Below, piece by piece: positions 8,782 to 16,019 of a DNA stretch of 64,000 nucleotides. This DNA is from JANQRA01 sp035550735 (GTDB lineage: Bacteria > Actinomycetota > Acidimicrobiia > Spongiisociales > ZC4RG35), in contig DASZOM010000036.1 in the NCBI GenBank assembly GCA_035550735.1, positions 1 through 64,000 on the forward strand, given 5' to 3'. The notes beneath the pieces were generated by a model that did not search any database, had not been told where the DNA came from, and saw nothing but the letters and a program-made list of their open reading frames with translations. A program made the position numbers and the translations under genes. The first letter of the stretch is position 1. Each line of letters starts with the position of its first letter.

Positions 8782-9195
8782 ATGGACTTCACCATGTACC
8801 CGGAGCTCACCGCCTCCGACATCAACCGCGCCGCCCGCTGGTACCGGGAGAAGTTGGGTCTGGAGCCGGTCGCGCACGGCGGGGAGCCGATCCCCCCTGG
8901 CGAGATGCCCGAGGTCTTCGACTCTCAGCTCCTCTACGACACCGGGTCCGCCAAGTTCGGGATCTACGAGTCGGACCACGCCGGCAAGAACAAGGCAACG
9001 GCGGCACGTCTGGTGACGCCCGATTTCGACGCCGCTTTCGCCGAGCTCGCCTCGCGAGGGGTGGTGTTCGAGGACTACGACTATGGAGACGACTTCCGCA
9101 CCGTCGACGGAGTCCTCACCTCTCCTGACGGCGAGCGCACGTGTTGGTTCACCGACTCGGAGGGCAACATCCTCGCCCTGGGCTCGTCGGACTGA
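8782..9195 (+). CDS. VOC (glyoxalase/dioxygenase superfamily) protein
   Basis: This 137-residue protein shows a paired beta-alpha-beta-beta-beta VOC fold. The N-terminal half has DINRAARWYREKLGLEPV and LLYDTGSAKFGIYES. The C-terminal half has DFDAAFAELASRGVVFEDYDYG and TCWFTDSEGNILALGSS, with the usual final metal-ligand Glu position. The substrate is unknown. It is a single-gene unit between the ccm operon and a convergent hydrolase gene. Confidence 0.85.
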   Translation: MDFTMYPELTASDINRAARWYREKLGLEPVAHGGEPIPPGEMPEVFDSQLLYDTGSAKFGIYESDHAGKNKATAARLVTPDFDAAFAELASRGVVFEDYDYGDDFRTVDGVLTSPDGERTCWFTDSEGNILALGSSD

Positions 9196-9205
9196 GACGC
9201 GAGAG

Positions 9206-10606
9206 CTACTGGCGTCCGTCGATGACCGTCAGGGTCACCTCGGGGAAGGTCACCGTGTCCAGGGCTGCCGTGCCCGTGCCCAGCAGGAAGACGTCGAAGA
9301 AACCGAGCAGGTAGTTGTCGATGATCGGGATGACCCTGCCCGCGGGGATCGGCCCCTTGAGGTCGAACTGGGCGGCCAGCGGGGTGAGCAGCGGTGCCAT
9401 CGCGAAGTCGTTGTGCCCGGCGCCATCGATGTCCATCCAGTAGGTCACCGACGCTCCCCTGGCGGCGATGCCGGCGAGGAGGGCGTCATTGGGCGTGTCG
9501 ACCCAGCCCTCAGATCTCATGTAGAACGCGGGGCGGTCCATGGTCAGCCGCAGCTCGTCCTCGGTGAGCGGAGCGACCCAGGGATCCATTCCGAGGACCG
9601 CGGCGCATCTCTCCTCCTCGAGACAGACCTTGACCGCGGCGCCCCCGCCTGCCCCGTGGCCGTAGATCCCGATCCGGTTGAGATCGACGCTGGCGGCGAG
9701 GTCGGCGAACGGCCCGCTCTCCCCCTCCTCCAGGGCGTCGAGGATGGTCACGATGTCACCGGCGAGGGTGAACACCAGATCGGTTGCCGCGGTCTCATAT
9801 GCCTCCGGCTCGACCTCGGCCGGGTCGGGAAGTGCGTTGGGATCCTGATGGGCGACCTGGCCCTCCCCGAGAACCGTGGCGGCCGCCACGTACGTGTGGT
9901 CGGCCGCGATCACGATGTAGCCGTTGGAGACCAGGGACTCGATCTGGTTGAGGGCGATGCTGCGGGTGCCCTGCCAGCCGTGGCTGTAGATGATCACGGG
10001 GAACGTGCCGCCTGCCACGGGTCGGCCGACCCCGGCCTCACCCCGGGTGTATCGGGTGTGGTCGAGGAACCACGAGGGGAGGCCGAGGTTGCGTGCCACG
10101 GCGGGCAGCACCACCTCCCAATCGGCGCTCCACGACTCCCTCTCCGCGTCGGTGCCTGCACGCGCCGGATACCAGACCTGCGCGACGAACTCACGAGGCA
10201 CCCCCGGGGTCGGTCCGTACAGCTCGTCGCGGGCACGGTCGATCAACGAGACGGTCATGGTCCCCATCGGCTCGGGGCCCGAGGGGGCAGGCAACCGGGG
10301 AACGGGCAGGATCACCGGAAGTACCCCGGCGAGGACGATGCCCAGGGTGCCGAAGATCCCTCGTGCCGTCCTCCGCGTCCAGTTGAACCGGCGGTCGATG
10401 AAGATGACATCACCGACCGCGAGACCCACCGCCACCAGGTAGAGAGGGATCATCTGCCACCGGTATCCCTCGATCTGGAGATGTGCGATCAAGGCCCCGG
10501 TGAGAAGCAGCGCGACGATGCCGCGGCGGGGTCTCACTCCGAACACCACCGGCCACCCCACCGCGAACACGGCGGCGAAAGTCAGGAGAAACTCGAAGCG
10601 TCTCAA
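9206..10606 (-). CDS. Membrane-anchored alpha/beta hydrolase-like protein without the nucleophile Ser
   Basis: This 466-residue protein has four to five N-terminal membrane helices (residues ~1-125), then a PAF-acetylhydrolase / dienelactone-hydrolase-like alpha/beta hydrolase domain. The oxyanion region is VIIYSHGWQGTRS. The elbow, normally GHSxGG, reads GIYGHGAGGGAA (about residues 313-324), so Gly replaces the catalytic Ser. The acid region (MDPWVAPL) and the His region (GAGHNDFAMAPL) remain. Either the protein is a pseudo-hydrolase or it uses another residue. Its DNA reads GGG at that codon, which is not a single-base change from a Ser TCN codon. Confidence 0.75.
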   Translation of the reverse strand: MRRFEFLLTFAAVFAVGWPVVFGVRPRRGIVALLLTGALIAHLQIEGYRWQMIPLYLVAVGLAVGDVIFIDRRFNWTRRTARGIFGTLGIVLAGVLPVILPVPRLPAPSGPEPMGTMTVSLIDRARDELYGPTPGVPREFVAQVWYPARAGTDAERESWSADWEVVLPAVARNLGLPSWFLDHTRYTRGEAGVGRPVAGGTFPVIIYSHGWQGTRSIALNQIESLVSNGYIVIAADHTYVAAATVLGEGQVAHQDPNALPDPAEVEPEAYETAATDLVFTLAGDIVTILDALEEGESGPFADLAASVDLNRIGIYGHGAGGGAAVKVCLEEERCAAVLGMDPWVAPLTEDELRLTMDRPAFYMRSEGWVDTPNDALLAGIAARGASVTYWMDIDGAGHNDFAMAPLLTPLAAQFDLKGPIPAGRVIPIIDNYLLGFFDVFLLGTGTAALDTVTFPEVTLTVIDGRQ

Positions 10607-10658
10607 TGGGGTGCGCTGAGGTTAAGACGCAGGCTCGCCCAAGACGGGTTGGGTCGTG

Positions 10659-11054
10659 TCAGCCGATCGATCCCCAGGCATTCGGGATCCTGGTGCCCTG
10701 ATGGAAGACGAGTCGCCATCCAGAGGCATCCCGGATCCACACCGAGGAGCGGCGCGCCTCCTGTCCGGCCTGTCCGACGGTGCGATAGGTGACCAGGGCG
10801 GTGTCCGTGCCGAGCTGACGGACGGCGAAGTCCCTCACCATCACCGGCGCCGGTCGCTCATCGACCATCATCTCGATGAGCATCTGCTTCTCGTAGACCG
10901 AGCCGGAGCTCCCGAATTCGACGAAGTCGTCGTGAAGCAGGTCCCCGAGCCGCTTCGAGTCGGAGCGCGTCTCAGGGTCGAGCAGTTCCAGCTCGCGCCG
11001 GCGCAGCTCCTCGTACCAGCGGTGCTTGCGCAAGCTGCTCCCAATGATCGCCAT
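10659..11054 (-). CDS. DUF4440-type NTF2-like protein
   Basis: This 131-residue protein has the SnoaL/DUF4440 pattern. A helical start (EELRRRELELLDPETRSDSKRLGDLLHDDFVEFGSSGSVYEKQ) is followed by ALVTYRTVGQAG and a closing SVWIRDASGWRLVFHQGTRIP. Members are small ketosteroid-isomerase-fold proteins of mostly unknown role. It lies just downstream of the TlpA-like gene on the same strand, separated by 42 bp. Confidence 0.8.
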   Translation of the reverse strand: MAIIGSSLRKHRWYEELRRRELELLDPETRSDSKRLGDLLHDDFVEFGSSGSVYEKQMLIEMMVDERPAPVMVRDFAVRQLGTDTALVTYRTVGQAGQEARRSSVWIRDASGWRLVFHQGTRIPNAWGSIG

Positions 11055-11096
11055 GGCCCTCCCCTGTTTCCCTGAGTCACCAGACTAGAGGGTCAG

Positions 11097-11693
11097 TCAA
11101 CCCCCGAGGGCGACGAGACGATCGAGGGAGGCCCGGATCTCGTCCTCGGCACGGAGACCGTCCCACGCCTCGACAACGGTCCGATCCGCCGCGATCAACA
11201 CGGTCACCGGCTGATAGACGACGCCGTAGAGCCGGAAGATCTCCTCCTCCTCGTCGAGACCCCACATGATCCGACCCGACGTCAAGAGCTCCTCCGCCCG
11301 GGAACGGGTGGCGCCGAGGTCTGCCTTCCAGGCCGGGGCGACGAAGTCGACCCGGTCGCCGTACTCAGCCGCCAGGTTGTCGACGACGGGCAACTCCCGT
11401 CGACACGTCGGTCACCACTCGGCCCAGAAGACCAGGTAGACCGGCTTGGCTCCCTCCGAAAGTGTGTAGACGCCGCCGTCACCGAGCTCCAATGTGAAGT
11501 CCGGGGCGACGGGGCGGCCCGAGGTGGTCTCGGTGGGCGCGACGGTGCTCGTCGTGACACTGGTGGAGGGCTGCGCCGAAGTGGTAGATGTGCCCGGGCT
11601 CGTGGTTGGGGTCCCCTCGGAACCGCCGGGCCCGGTGGAGCACGCGCCAATGATGAGAGCGAGGGTGGCCAGCACCTTCAGGCTGCTTCTCAC
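11097..11693 (-). CDS. TlpA/thioredoxin-like lipoprotein, probable selenoprotein (in-frame TGA at UxxC)
   Basis: Read through one TGA, this is a 198-residue lipoprotein. The GTG start at 11693 gives VRSSLKVLATLALIIGAC, a signal peptide with lipobox IGAC, then a Thr/Ser-rich linker and a thioredoxin-fold domain. The domain reads DFTLELGDGGVYTLSE, then VYLVFWAEW-[TGA]-PTCRRELPVVDNLA, then GVVYQPVTVLI with the cis-Pro. The TGA at 11414-11412 is exactly where the first Cys of the WCxxC motif belongs (residue 94), and Cys97 is kept. The frame continues 105 codons after the TGA with good family similarity. A hairpin suited to a bacterial SECIS follows. Selenocysteine is the best reading; a nonsense mutation or sequence error is the alternative. 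No sel genes lie in this window. Confidence 0.72.
11384..11402 (-). promoter_or_regulatory. Candidate bacterial SECIS hairpin after the TGA codon
   Basis: On the mRNA strand a perfect 7-bp stem CGACGGG / CCCGUCG closes a 5-nt loop AGUUG. It begins 9 nt after the UGA, and the loop starts 17 nt after it. Bacterial SECIS elements lie within the coding region directly 3' of the UGA, with an apical loop about 16-37 nt downstream and a G among the first loop bases. This hairpin meets those criteria. SelB binding is inferred. Confidence 0.6.
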
Positions 11694-11782
11694 CGGTTGA
11701 ACGGTACAGGCGACCGGGTTTGTCCAGCGTAAAGACGATATGGCACTGGGCGGCCGGCATTCTTTGTAGAATCTTCCATCCC

Positions 11783-12241
11783 TTGCCAGACACCTTCTTG
11801 TATTTCGCCTACGGGTCTCTGCTCGACCCTGATCGCATCTCCGAGGCGGCACCAGGGTCCCGGTTCCTCTTCACGGCTCATTTCCCGGAGACCAGGCTGG
11901 ACTTCGTGGCAGCCGAGGACGGCCCGGTGCCTACATTGGTCAAGGAGGGCGGTCACACGGTTTGGGGCGGGGTGTTCGAGATCCCCGACGAGCATCGTGG
12001 CTCACTGGCCGAAGCGGAGCGATCCGAGGGACGTGTCCCTGGCTTCGACGTCAAGGCCGTCGATCGGGAAGGCAACAAGTACGACTGTCTGACCTTCGTC
12101 GCCGTCGAACCGCCAAACGGCATGCTTCGACCGACACCCGAGTACCTGGCGGCGATGGTCAGAGGCGCCCGGCACTGGAACCTGCCGGCCGGCTGGGTGA
12201 TGGGTCTCGAGGACCTCGCCGAAGACCCGCTGTTCTCCTGA
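11783..12241 (+). CDS. Gamma-glutamylcyclotransferase-like (GGCT/AIG2 fold) protein
   Basis: The protein begins with the fold's signature strand and loop FLYFAYGSLLDPDRI, followed by ARLDFVA-like strands, VWGGVFEIPDEHRGSLAEAE and YLAAMVRGARHWNLPAGWV. GGCT-fold enzymes release 5-oxoproline from gamma-glutamyl amines or peptides. The catalytic Glu is likely within the FEIP/LAEAE region. A TTG start at 11783 (152 residues) puts the YGS motif at the usual place. Another in-frame TTG at 11720 is possible; neither has a convincing Shine-Dalgarno. The gene is divergent from the TlpA-like selenoprotein gene. Confidence 0.78.
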   Translation: MPDTFLYFAYGSLLDPDRISEAAPGSRFLFTAHFPETRLDFVAAEDGPVPTLVKEGGHTVWGGVFEIPDEHRGSLAEAERSEGRVPGFDVKAVDREGNKYDCLTFVAVEPPNGMLRPTPEYLAAMVRGARHWNLPAGWVMGLEDLAEDPLFS

Positions 12242-12242
12242 T

Positions 12243-12264
12243 CTGCCCGGGGCCCCCCGGGTAG
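12243..12264. terminator. GC-rich hairpin between convergent genes
   Basis: A 9-bp stem CTGCCCGGG / CCCGGGTAG with loop GCCC begins just after the GGCT-like stop codon and faces the aquaporin stop. It has no T-tract on either strand, so it is probably a bidirectional transcription end typical of high-GC genomes. Confidence 0.5.
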
Positions 12265-12285
12265 GGGACCCCGAGCAGGAATTCA

Positions 12286-12957
12286 TCAGCCGACTTCCTC
12301 GACCTCGGCCACCGGGAACAAGCGGTACAGGGCCCAGGCGACGATCGCACCGATCAGCGGGGCGTAGATGTAGACCCATAGCTCGGAGCCGACTCCCCCG
12401 CCGACGACGGCCGGGCCGAACGACCGCGCCGGGTTCACCGACGCACCCGAGAACGGGATCCCGGCCAGATGCACGCCGACCAGGGTCAAGGCGATCGCGG
12501 TTGGGGCGTGATGACCCCGGCTCCTCGTGTAACTGGTCGTGGTCATGATCACCCATACGAAGACCGCGGTCAGAGTCACCTCGGCGACGATCGCCGTGGT
12601 GAGGTCGGTGTAGGTCGTCGCCGTTCCCGCCACCGCGTCACGGCCTCCCGCCGCACCGAGGACGATCAGGGATCCGACGGTGGCACCGGCGAACTGGGCA
12701 ACCCAGTAGCCGATGGCGTCGGTCAGAGAGATTCGGCCGTCGAGCAGCATCGCCAGTGTCACCGCCGGGTTGAAATGAGCCCCGGAGATGTGCCCGACGA
12801 CCCAGATCCCGGCTAGCAGGGCCAGACCGAAGGCAAACCCGATGGCGATCATCTCCGCGGCGCCATTGGCGCCTCCGACGGCGAGTATCCCCATGCTCCC
12901 CAGTGCGACGAGGATCATGGTCCCGAGCAGCTCTGCGAGGTACTTGTTGATAACCAA
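12286..12957 (-). CDS. Aquaporin / glycerol facilitator family channel (MIP)
   Basis: This 223-residue channel has six membrane helices and both half-helix NPA motifs: SGAHFNPAVTLAM in the first half and SGASVNPARSFGP in the second. The Arg after the second NPA is present, as expected for the selectivity filter. A water channel of the AqpZ class is more likely than a glycerol channel, because the loop after the second NPA lacks the GlpF Asp. The TTG start at 12957 is chosen because AGGAGG ends 7 nt before it and the protein then begins VINKYLAELLGT, as in relatives. The ORF extends upstream to 13065 but that part is not membrane-like. Confidence 0.9.
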   Translation of the reverse strand: MVINKYLAELLGTMILVALGSMGILAVGGANGAAEMIAIGFAFGLALLAGIWVVGHISGAHFNPAVTLAMLLDGRISLTDAIGYWVAQFAGATVGSLIVLGAAGGRDAVAGTATTYTDLTTAIVAEVTLTAVFVWVIMTTTSYTRSRGHHAPTAIALTLVGVHLAGIPFSGASVNPARSFGPAVVGGGVGSELWVYIYAPLIGAIVAWALYRLFPVAEVEEVG

Positions 12958-13010
12958 GGCATCCCTCCTCTGGATGATTCGGGTATTCGACCTTCGGTCG
13001 TCCCGAAACG

Positions 13011-13466
13011 TTGCCATCAGGCTATTTCCGGCTTTGTCGGCTCCCCGGATTTCGGGGCTGGGCACGTCTTCGTGCCAAGATCGCCCTCGTGCTCGCCGCG
13101 CTCAACGTCGGAGCCGTCCTGCTCGGGGTGGCCACGGGCGGCCTGGCAGCTTCACTGCTGGGCTTGCTCGTGGGCGGCGTCCTGGCTCTGATCGGCCTCG
13201 AGGAAGGGCCCGGGATCGGGTTGGCGATCGGGGTGTTGGCCGGTCTCTCCGCAGGCGGCTGGGTCGCCGGGTCCCGCTCCCGGCACTCTCATCGATTCCA
13301 CGGGATGGTCACCGGTCTGGTGCTCGCCTTCCTGATCCTGGTCGTCGCCCGTCTCGGCGGGAGCCCGGCCCCCACGCCGACGGTGCTCTGGCTGGCGGTG
13401 GTGGCCGTCGCAGTTGCCGGGACTGCGGGGTGGCTGGGAGGCAGGAGACGTCCCGGTCCCGGGTAG
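13011..13466 (+). CDS. Small hydrophobic membrane protein, unknown function
   Basis: The ORF is up to 151 residues and is made almost only of membrane helices. Segments are at ~23-45, 47-68, 70-88, 98-118 and 125-143, rich in Gly/Ala/Leu/Val, with a basic tail GGRRRPGPG. The exact start is unclear; a GTG near 13089 would shorten it. It ends just before RNase P RNA on the same strand and is divergent from the aquaporin. No family can be named. Confidence 0.55.
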   Translation: MPSGYFRLCRLPGFRGWARLRAKIALVLAALNVGAVLLGVATGGLAASLLGLLVGGVLALIGLEEGPGIGLAIGVLAGLSAGGWVAGSRSRHSHRFHGMVTGLVLAFLILVVARLGGSPAPTPTVLWLAVVAVAVAGTAGWLGGRRRPGPG

Positions 13467-13476
13467 AATTCGATGA

Positions 13477-13815
13477 CGAGCCCGTCGGACGGCCGCGGTC
13501 CTCGGACCGAGGAAAGTCCGGACTCCACAGGGCAGGGTGCTGGATAACTTCCAGGCGGGGCGACCCGACGGAAAGTGCAGCAGAGAGCAGACCGCCGATG
13601 GCCCGTTCGGGCACAGGCAAGGGTGAAACGGTGGTGTAAGAGACCACCAGCGTCGCCGGCAACGGCGGCGGCTCGGCAAACCCCACCCGGAGCAAGGCCA
13701 AGCAGGGACCCGGTTGCCCGCCGAATGGTCCCGGGTAGGCCGCTAGAGCGGGTCGGTGACGACCCGTCGAGATGGATGGCCGTCCTCGACAGAATCCGGC
13801 TTACAGATGGGCTCG
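13477..13815 (+). ncRNA. rnpB: RNase P RNA (class A)
   Basis: The conserved core is evident. GAGGAAAGTCCGGACTCC and CAGGGCAGGGTGCTGG mark P3-P4 and its surroundings. GAAAGTGCAGCAGAGAGCAG with ACCGCC covers the universally conserved region. Further on come GGTGAAACGGTG and the distal GACAGAATCCGGCTTACAG. The ends pair as P1 (CGAGCCCGTC with GATGGGCTCG). This is the catalytic RNA that matures tRNA 5' ends. Its ends are estimated from P1 pairing. Confidence 0.95.
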
Positions 13816-13822
13816 AGACGTG

Positions 13823-13846
13823 GAGAGGCCCCGAAAGGGGCCTCTC
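13823..13846 (+). terminator. Terminator hairpin of rnpB
   Basis: A perfect 10-bp stem GAGAGGCCCC / GGGGCCTCTC is closed by a GAAA tetraloop, 8 nt after the RNase P RNA P1 helix. The tail (CTCATTCC) is only weakly T-rich. Confidence 0.8.
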
Positions 13847-13895
13847 CTCATTCCGATTGCCCGCGGTTTAGCCTCAAAGCAGAGGGAGCACACCA

Positions 13896-14909
13896 TTGTC
13901 AGGATCCGAATGGTGGCGATTCTGGTCCGCTGACTCTTGGAAGACGTGGTGGGCTCGTCGACCACCCTGGAGAGAGCACAAGACAGAACTGCGCAGACGC
14001 AGGGCATCGAACCAGGAGGTCCCGGCGCGGGTCGCTCCACCGAGACCGATCTCCCCCGCCTGGATACCCGCCGCAGTGCTGGTCGTCGTCCCGTTCCTCA
14101 CGGATGCGGACACGACATCGACGACGACCTCGGGTGAGCCGAGCACGCTCCTCCCGGCCGGGGCCGAGACCGCCACTGTCGTGTCGATCACCGATGGGGA
14201 CACCCTCCGTCTCCAACTCGCCGACGGGACGCTCGAGTCGGTCCGGCTCATCGGCATCAACACCCCCGAGGCGTCTGAGTGCTGGGCCGATGAGGCGGTG
14301 CTGGCGCTCGCCGACCTGACCCCCGTGCGCAGCCAGGTCGGGATCACGGCCGACACGTCGAATCGCGACCAGTTCGACCGGCTCCTCCGCTATCTCTGGG
14401 TGGGCGACATGTCGATAAACGTGGAGATGGTCCGCCGAGGTGCAGCCGTGAGCCGCCGCTACCCACCGGACACCGCGATGACCGACCGGCTGGAGCAGGC
14501 TCAATCCGAGGCTCGGGAGGCACGGAGAGGCCTGTGGGCGCCTGACGCCTGTGGTGCCGGTGCCGACGCAGAGCTCATCATCACCGAGCTCGGCTACGAC
14601 CCGCCCGGTGACGACAATCGAGACCTCAACGAGGAGTACATCCGAATTCGCAACGAAGGGGACAGCGCCACCGACATGAGCGGATGGACCATCAAGGACG
14701 AGAGCTCGTCCAACCGCTACACCTTCCCTGCGGGCTTCTCCATCGCACCCGGAGAGACGGTCACGATCCACTCCGGCTGCGGCGATGACTTCGACACCCG
14801 GCTCTTCTGGTGCTCGGTCGACTCAGCGGTGTGGAACAACGACGGAGACACCGCGTTTCTCATCGATGCCGCCGGCAACACCCACACGACCCACACCTAC
14901 GAGCCTTGA
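13896..14909 (+). CDS. Thermonuclease-like (SNase) protein with lamin-tail domain
   Basis: This protein has 337 residues. An Arg/Trp-rich cytosolic head is followed by a membrane segment (~53-68, AWIPAAVLVVVPFLT). Next is a staphylococcal-nuclease domain (~90-215) with VVSITDGDTLRLQLADG, VRLIGINTPEAS and a C-terminal AREARRGLWAP. The catalytic Asp/Arg/Glu positions appear present. Residues ~222-337 form a lamin-tail (LTD) beta-sandwich: LIITELGYDPPGDD, EEYIRIRNEGD, SGWTIKDESS, NRYTFP. It should be an extracytoplasmic nuclease. The TTG start follows GGGAG 7-8 nt upstream. Confidence 0.85.
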   Translation: MSGSEWWRFWSADSWKTWWARRPPWREHKTELRRRRASNQEVPARVAPPRPISPAWIPAAVLVVVPFLTDADTTSTTTSGEPSTLLPAGAETATVVSITDGDTLRLQLADGTLESVRLIGINTPEASECWADEAVLALADLTPVRSQVGITADTSNRDQFDRLLRYLWVGDMSINVEMVRRGAAVSRRYPPDTAMTDRLEQAQSEAREARRGLWAPDACGAGADAELIITELGYDPPGDDNRDLNEEYIRIRNEGDSATDMSGWTIKDESSSNRYTFPAGFSIAPGETVTIHSGCGDDFDTRLFWCSVDSAVWNNDGDTAFLIDAAGNTHTTHTYEP

Positions 14910-14913
14910 GACC

Positions 14914-15333
14914 ATGATGCCGTCCAGGCAGCCGCCGACTGCCCACCCCTGGGGGGATGCGGACACTCCCTATCTCGAGATCGGGGGCGAAGAGCCGACC
15001 CGCCTCCTCGCAGAGACCTTCTACGACGTCATCGAGGAGCAATCGCCGCGGCTGCGGGCGATGCTCCCCGTCGATACCAACAACACCAGGAGAAAGCTGT
15101 TCATGTATCTGAGTGGCTGGCTGGGAGGCCCCCCGCTGTACGAGGAGCGATGGGGTCATCCCCGTCTTCGGATGCGTCACCTGCCCTTCTCCATAGGCGC
15201 AGCCGAAGCCGCCGAGTGGCTGCGATGCATGGGGGTGGCTTTGGACCGCTGCGGAGTCACCGGCCAGCTCCGTGTCTTCCTCGAAGAGCGGCTCACTCCA
15301 CTGGCCGAGCACATGCGCAACCAGGACGTCTGA
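14914..15333 (+). CDS. glbO: Group 2 truncated haemoglobin (GlbO-like)
   Basis: This 139-residue 2/2 globin has DTPYLEIGGEEPTRLLAETFYDVIEE (helix A-B with the B10 Tyr region), then a central segment KLFMYLSGWLGGPPLYEERWGHPRLRMRH containing the proximal His, then PFSIGAAEAAEWLRCMGVAL. These are features of group II truncated globins, with the conserved Trp at G8. They bind O2/NO and may aid respiration or redox stress handling. The ATG at 14914 is taken; the ORF extends upstream but overlaps the nuclease gene. Confidence 0.88.
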   Translation: MMPSRQPPTAHPWGDADTPYLEIGGEEPTRLLAETFYDVIEEQSPRLRAMLPVDTNNTRRKLFMYLSGWLGGPPLYEERWGHPRLRMRHLPFSIGAAEAAEWLRCMGVALDRCGVTGQLRVFLEERLTPLAEHMRNQDV

Positions 15334-15335
15334 AC

Positions 15336-16019
15336 ATGTGCGGAAGGTTCTCGATAACCGGAGACCTCGACTTCTACGCGGAGTACTTCGGGGTCGACGA
15401 GGTCCTCACCGAGGCATTGCCCAAGAGCTGGAACGTCGCACCCACCGACCCGGTCTATGTGATCGCCGAGAGTGACGGGCAGCGTCAACTCGGCTCGATG
15501 AGATGGGGACTGGTCCCACACTGGGCGAGCGACGAGAAGACGATCCACATCAACGCCAGATCGGAGACGGTTGCCACCACGGCGGCCTTTCGCGACTCCT
15601 TCGCCCGAAAGCGGTGTCTCATCCCCGCCGACGGCTTCTACGAGTGGGAGACGCCCGAGAAGGGCCGAACCCCTCACTGGGTCTACCGGGCGGACGGACA
15701 TCCGATGGTGTTCGCCGGGATGTGGGCCACCCGTCTCGACCAGACGACGGGGACCTGGAAGCGAACCTGTTCCATCATCACCACCGAGGCTCGAGGAGTC
15801 ATCGGGTCCATCCACGACCGGATGCCGGTCTCGCTGGTCCCCGAGGTCTGGGACGCCTGGCTCGACCGCGACCTCCGGGATCCCGAAACAGCCCTCGCCC
15901 TGCTCCGGACGATCGACCCTGAGGCGATCATGGAGCACATCGTCTCCCGGAAGGTCAACTCGGTGACGAACAACACCGAGGAGCTCCGTGACCAGGTGGA
16001 ACCGGAGACCCTGTTCTGA
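15336..16019 (+). CDS. yedK: SRAP-family abasic-site DNA-protein crosslink protein (YedK/HMCES-like)
   Basis: This 227-residue protein begins MCGRFS, with Cys2 as the catalytic residue after Met removal. The family motifs follow: WNVAPTDPVYVI, RWGLVPHWASDEK, NARSET, RCLIPADGFYEW and IHDRMPV with the catalytic His. SRAP proteins form a protective thiazolidine crosslink with abasic sites in single-stranded DNA. The start two bases after the globin stop suggests co-transcription. No LexA box is visible directly upstream, despite the family's SOS association. Confidence 0.95.
   Translation: MCGRFSITGDLDFYAEYFGVDEVLTEALPKSWNVAPTDPVYVIAESDGQRQLGSMRWGLVPHWASDEKTIHINARSETVATTAAFRDSFARKRCLIPADGFYEWETPEKGRTPHWVYRADGHPMVFAGMWATRLDQTTGTWKRTCSIITTEARGVIGSIHDRMPVSLVPEVWDAWLDRDLRDPETALALLRTIDPEAIMEHIVSRKVNSVTNNTEELRDQVEPETLF

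Noticed and set aside
9083..10792. 569-residue plus-strand ORF
   Set aside because: Antisense to the hydrolase-like gene, with low-complexity His/Arg/Gly composition and no motifs.
15331..15344. GAACATGTGCGG before the SRAP gene as a LexA box
   Set aside because: Only one half-site matches, and it overlaps the start codon; the second half lacks GTTC.
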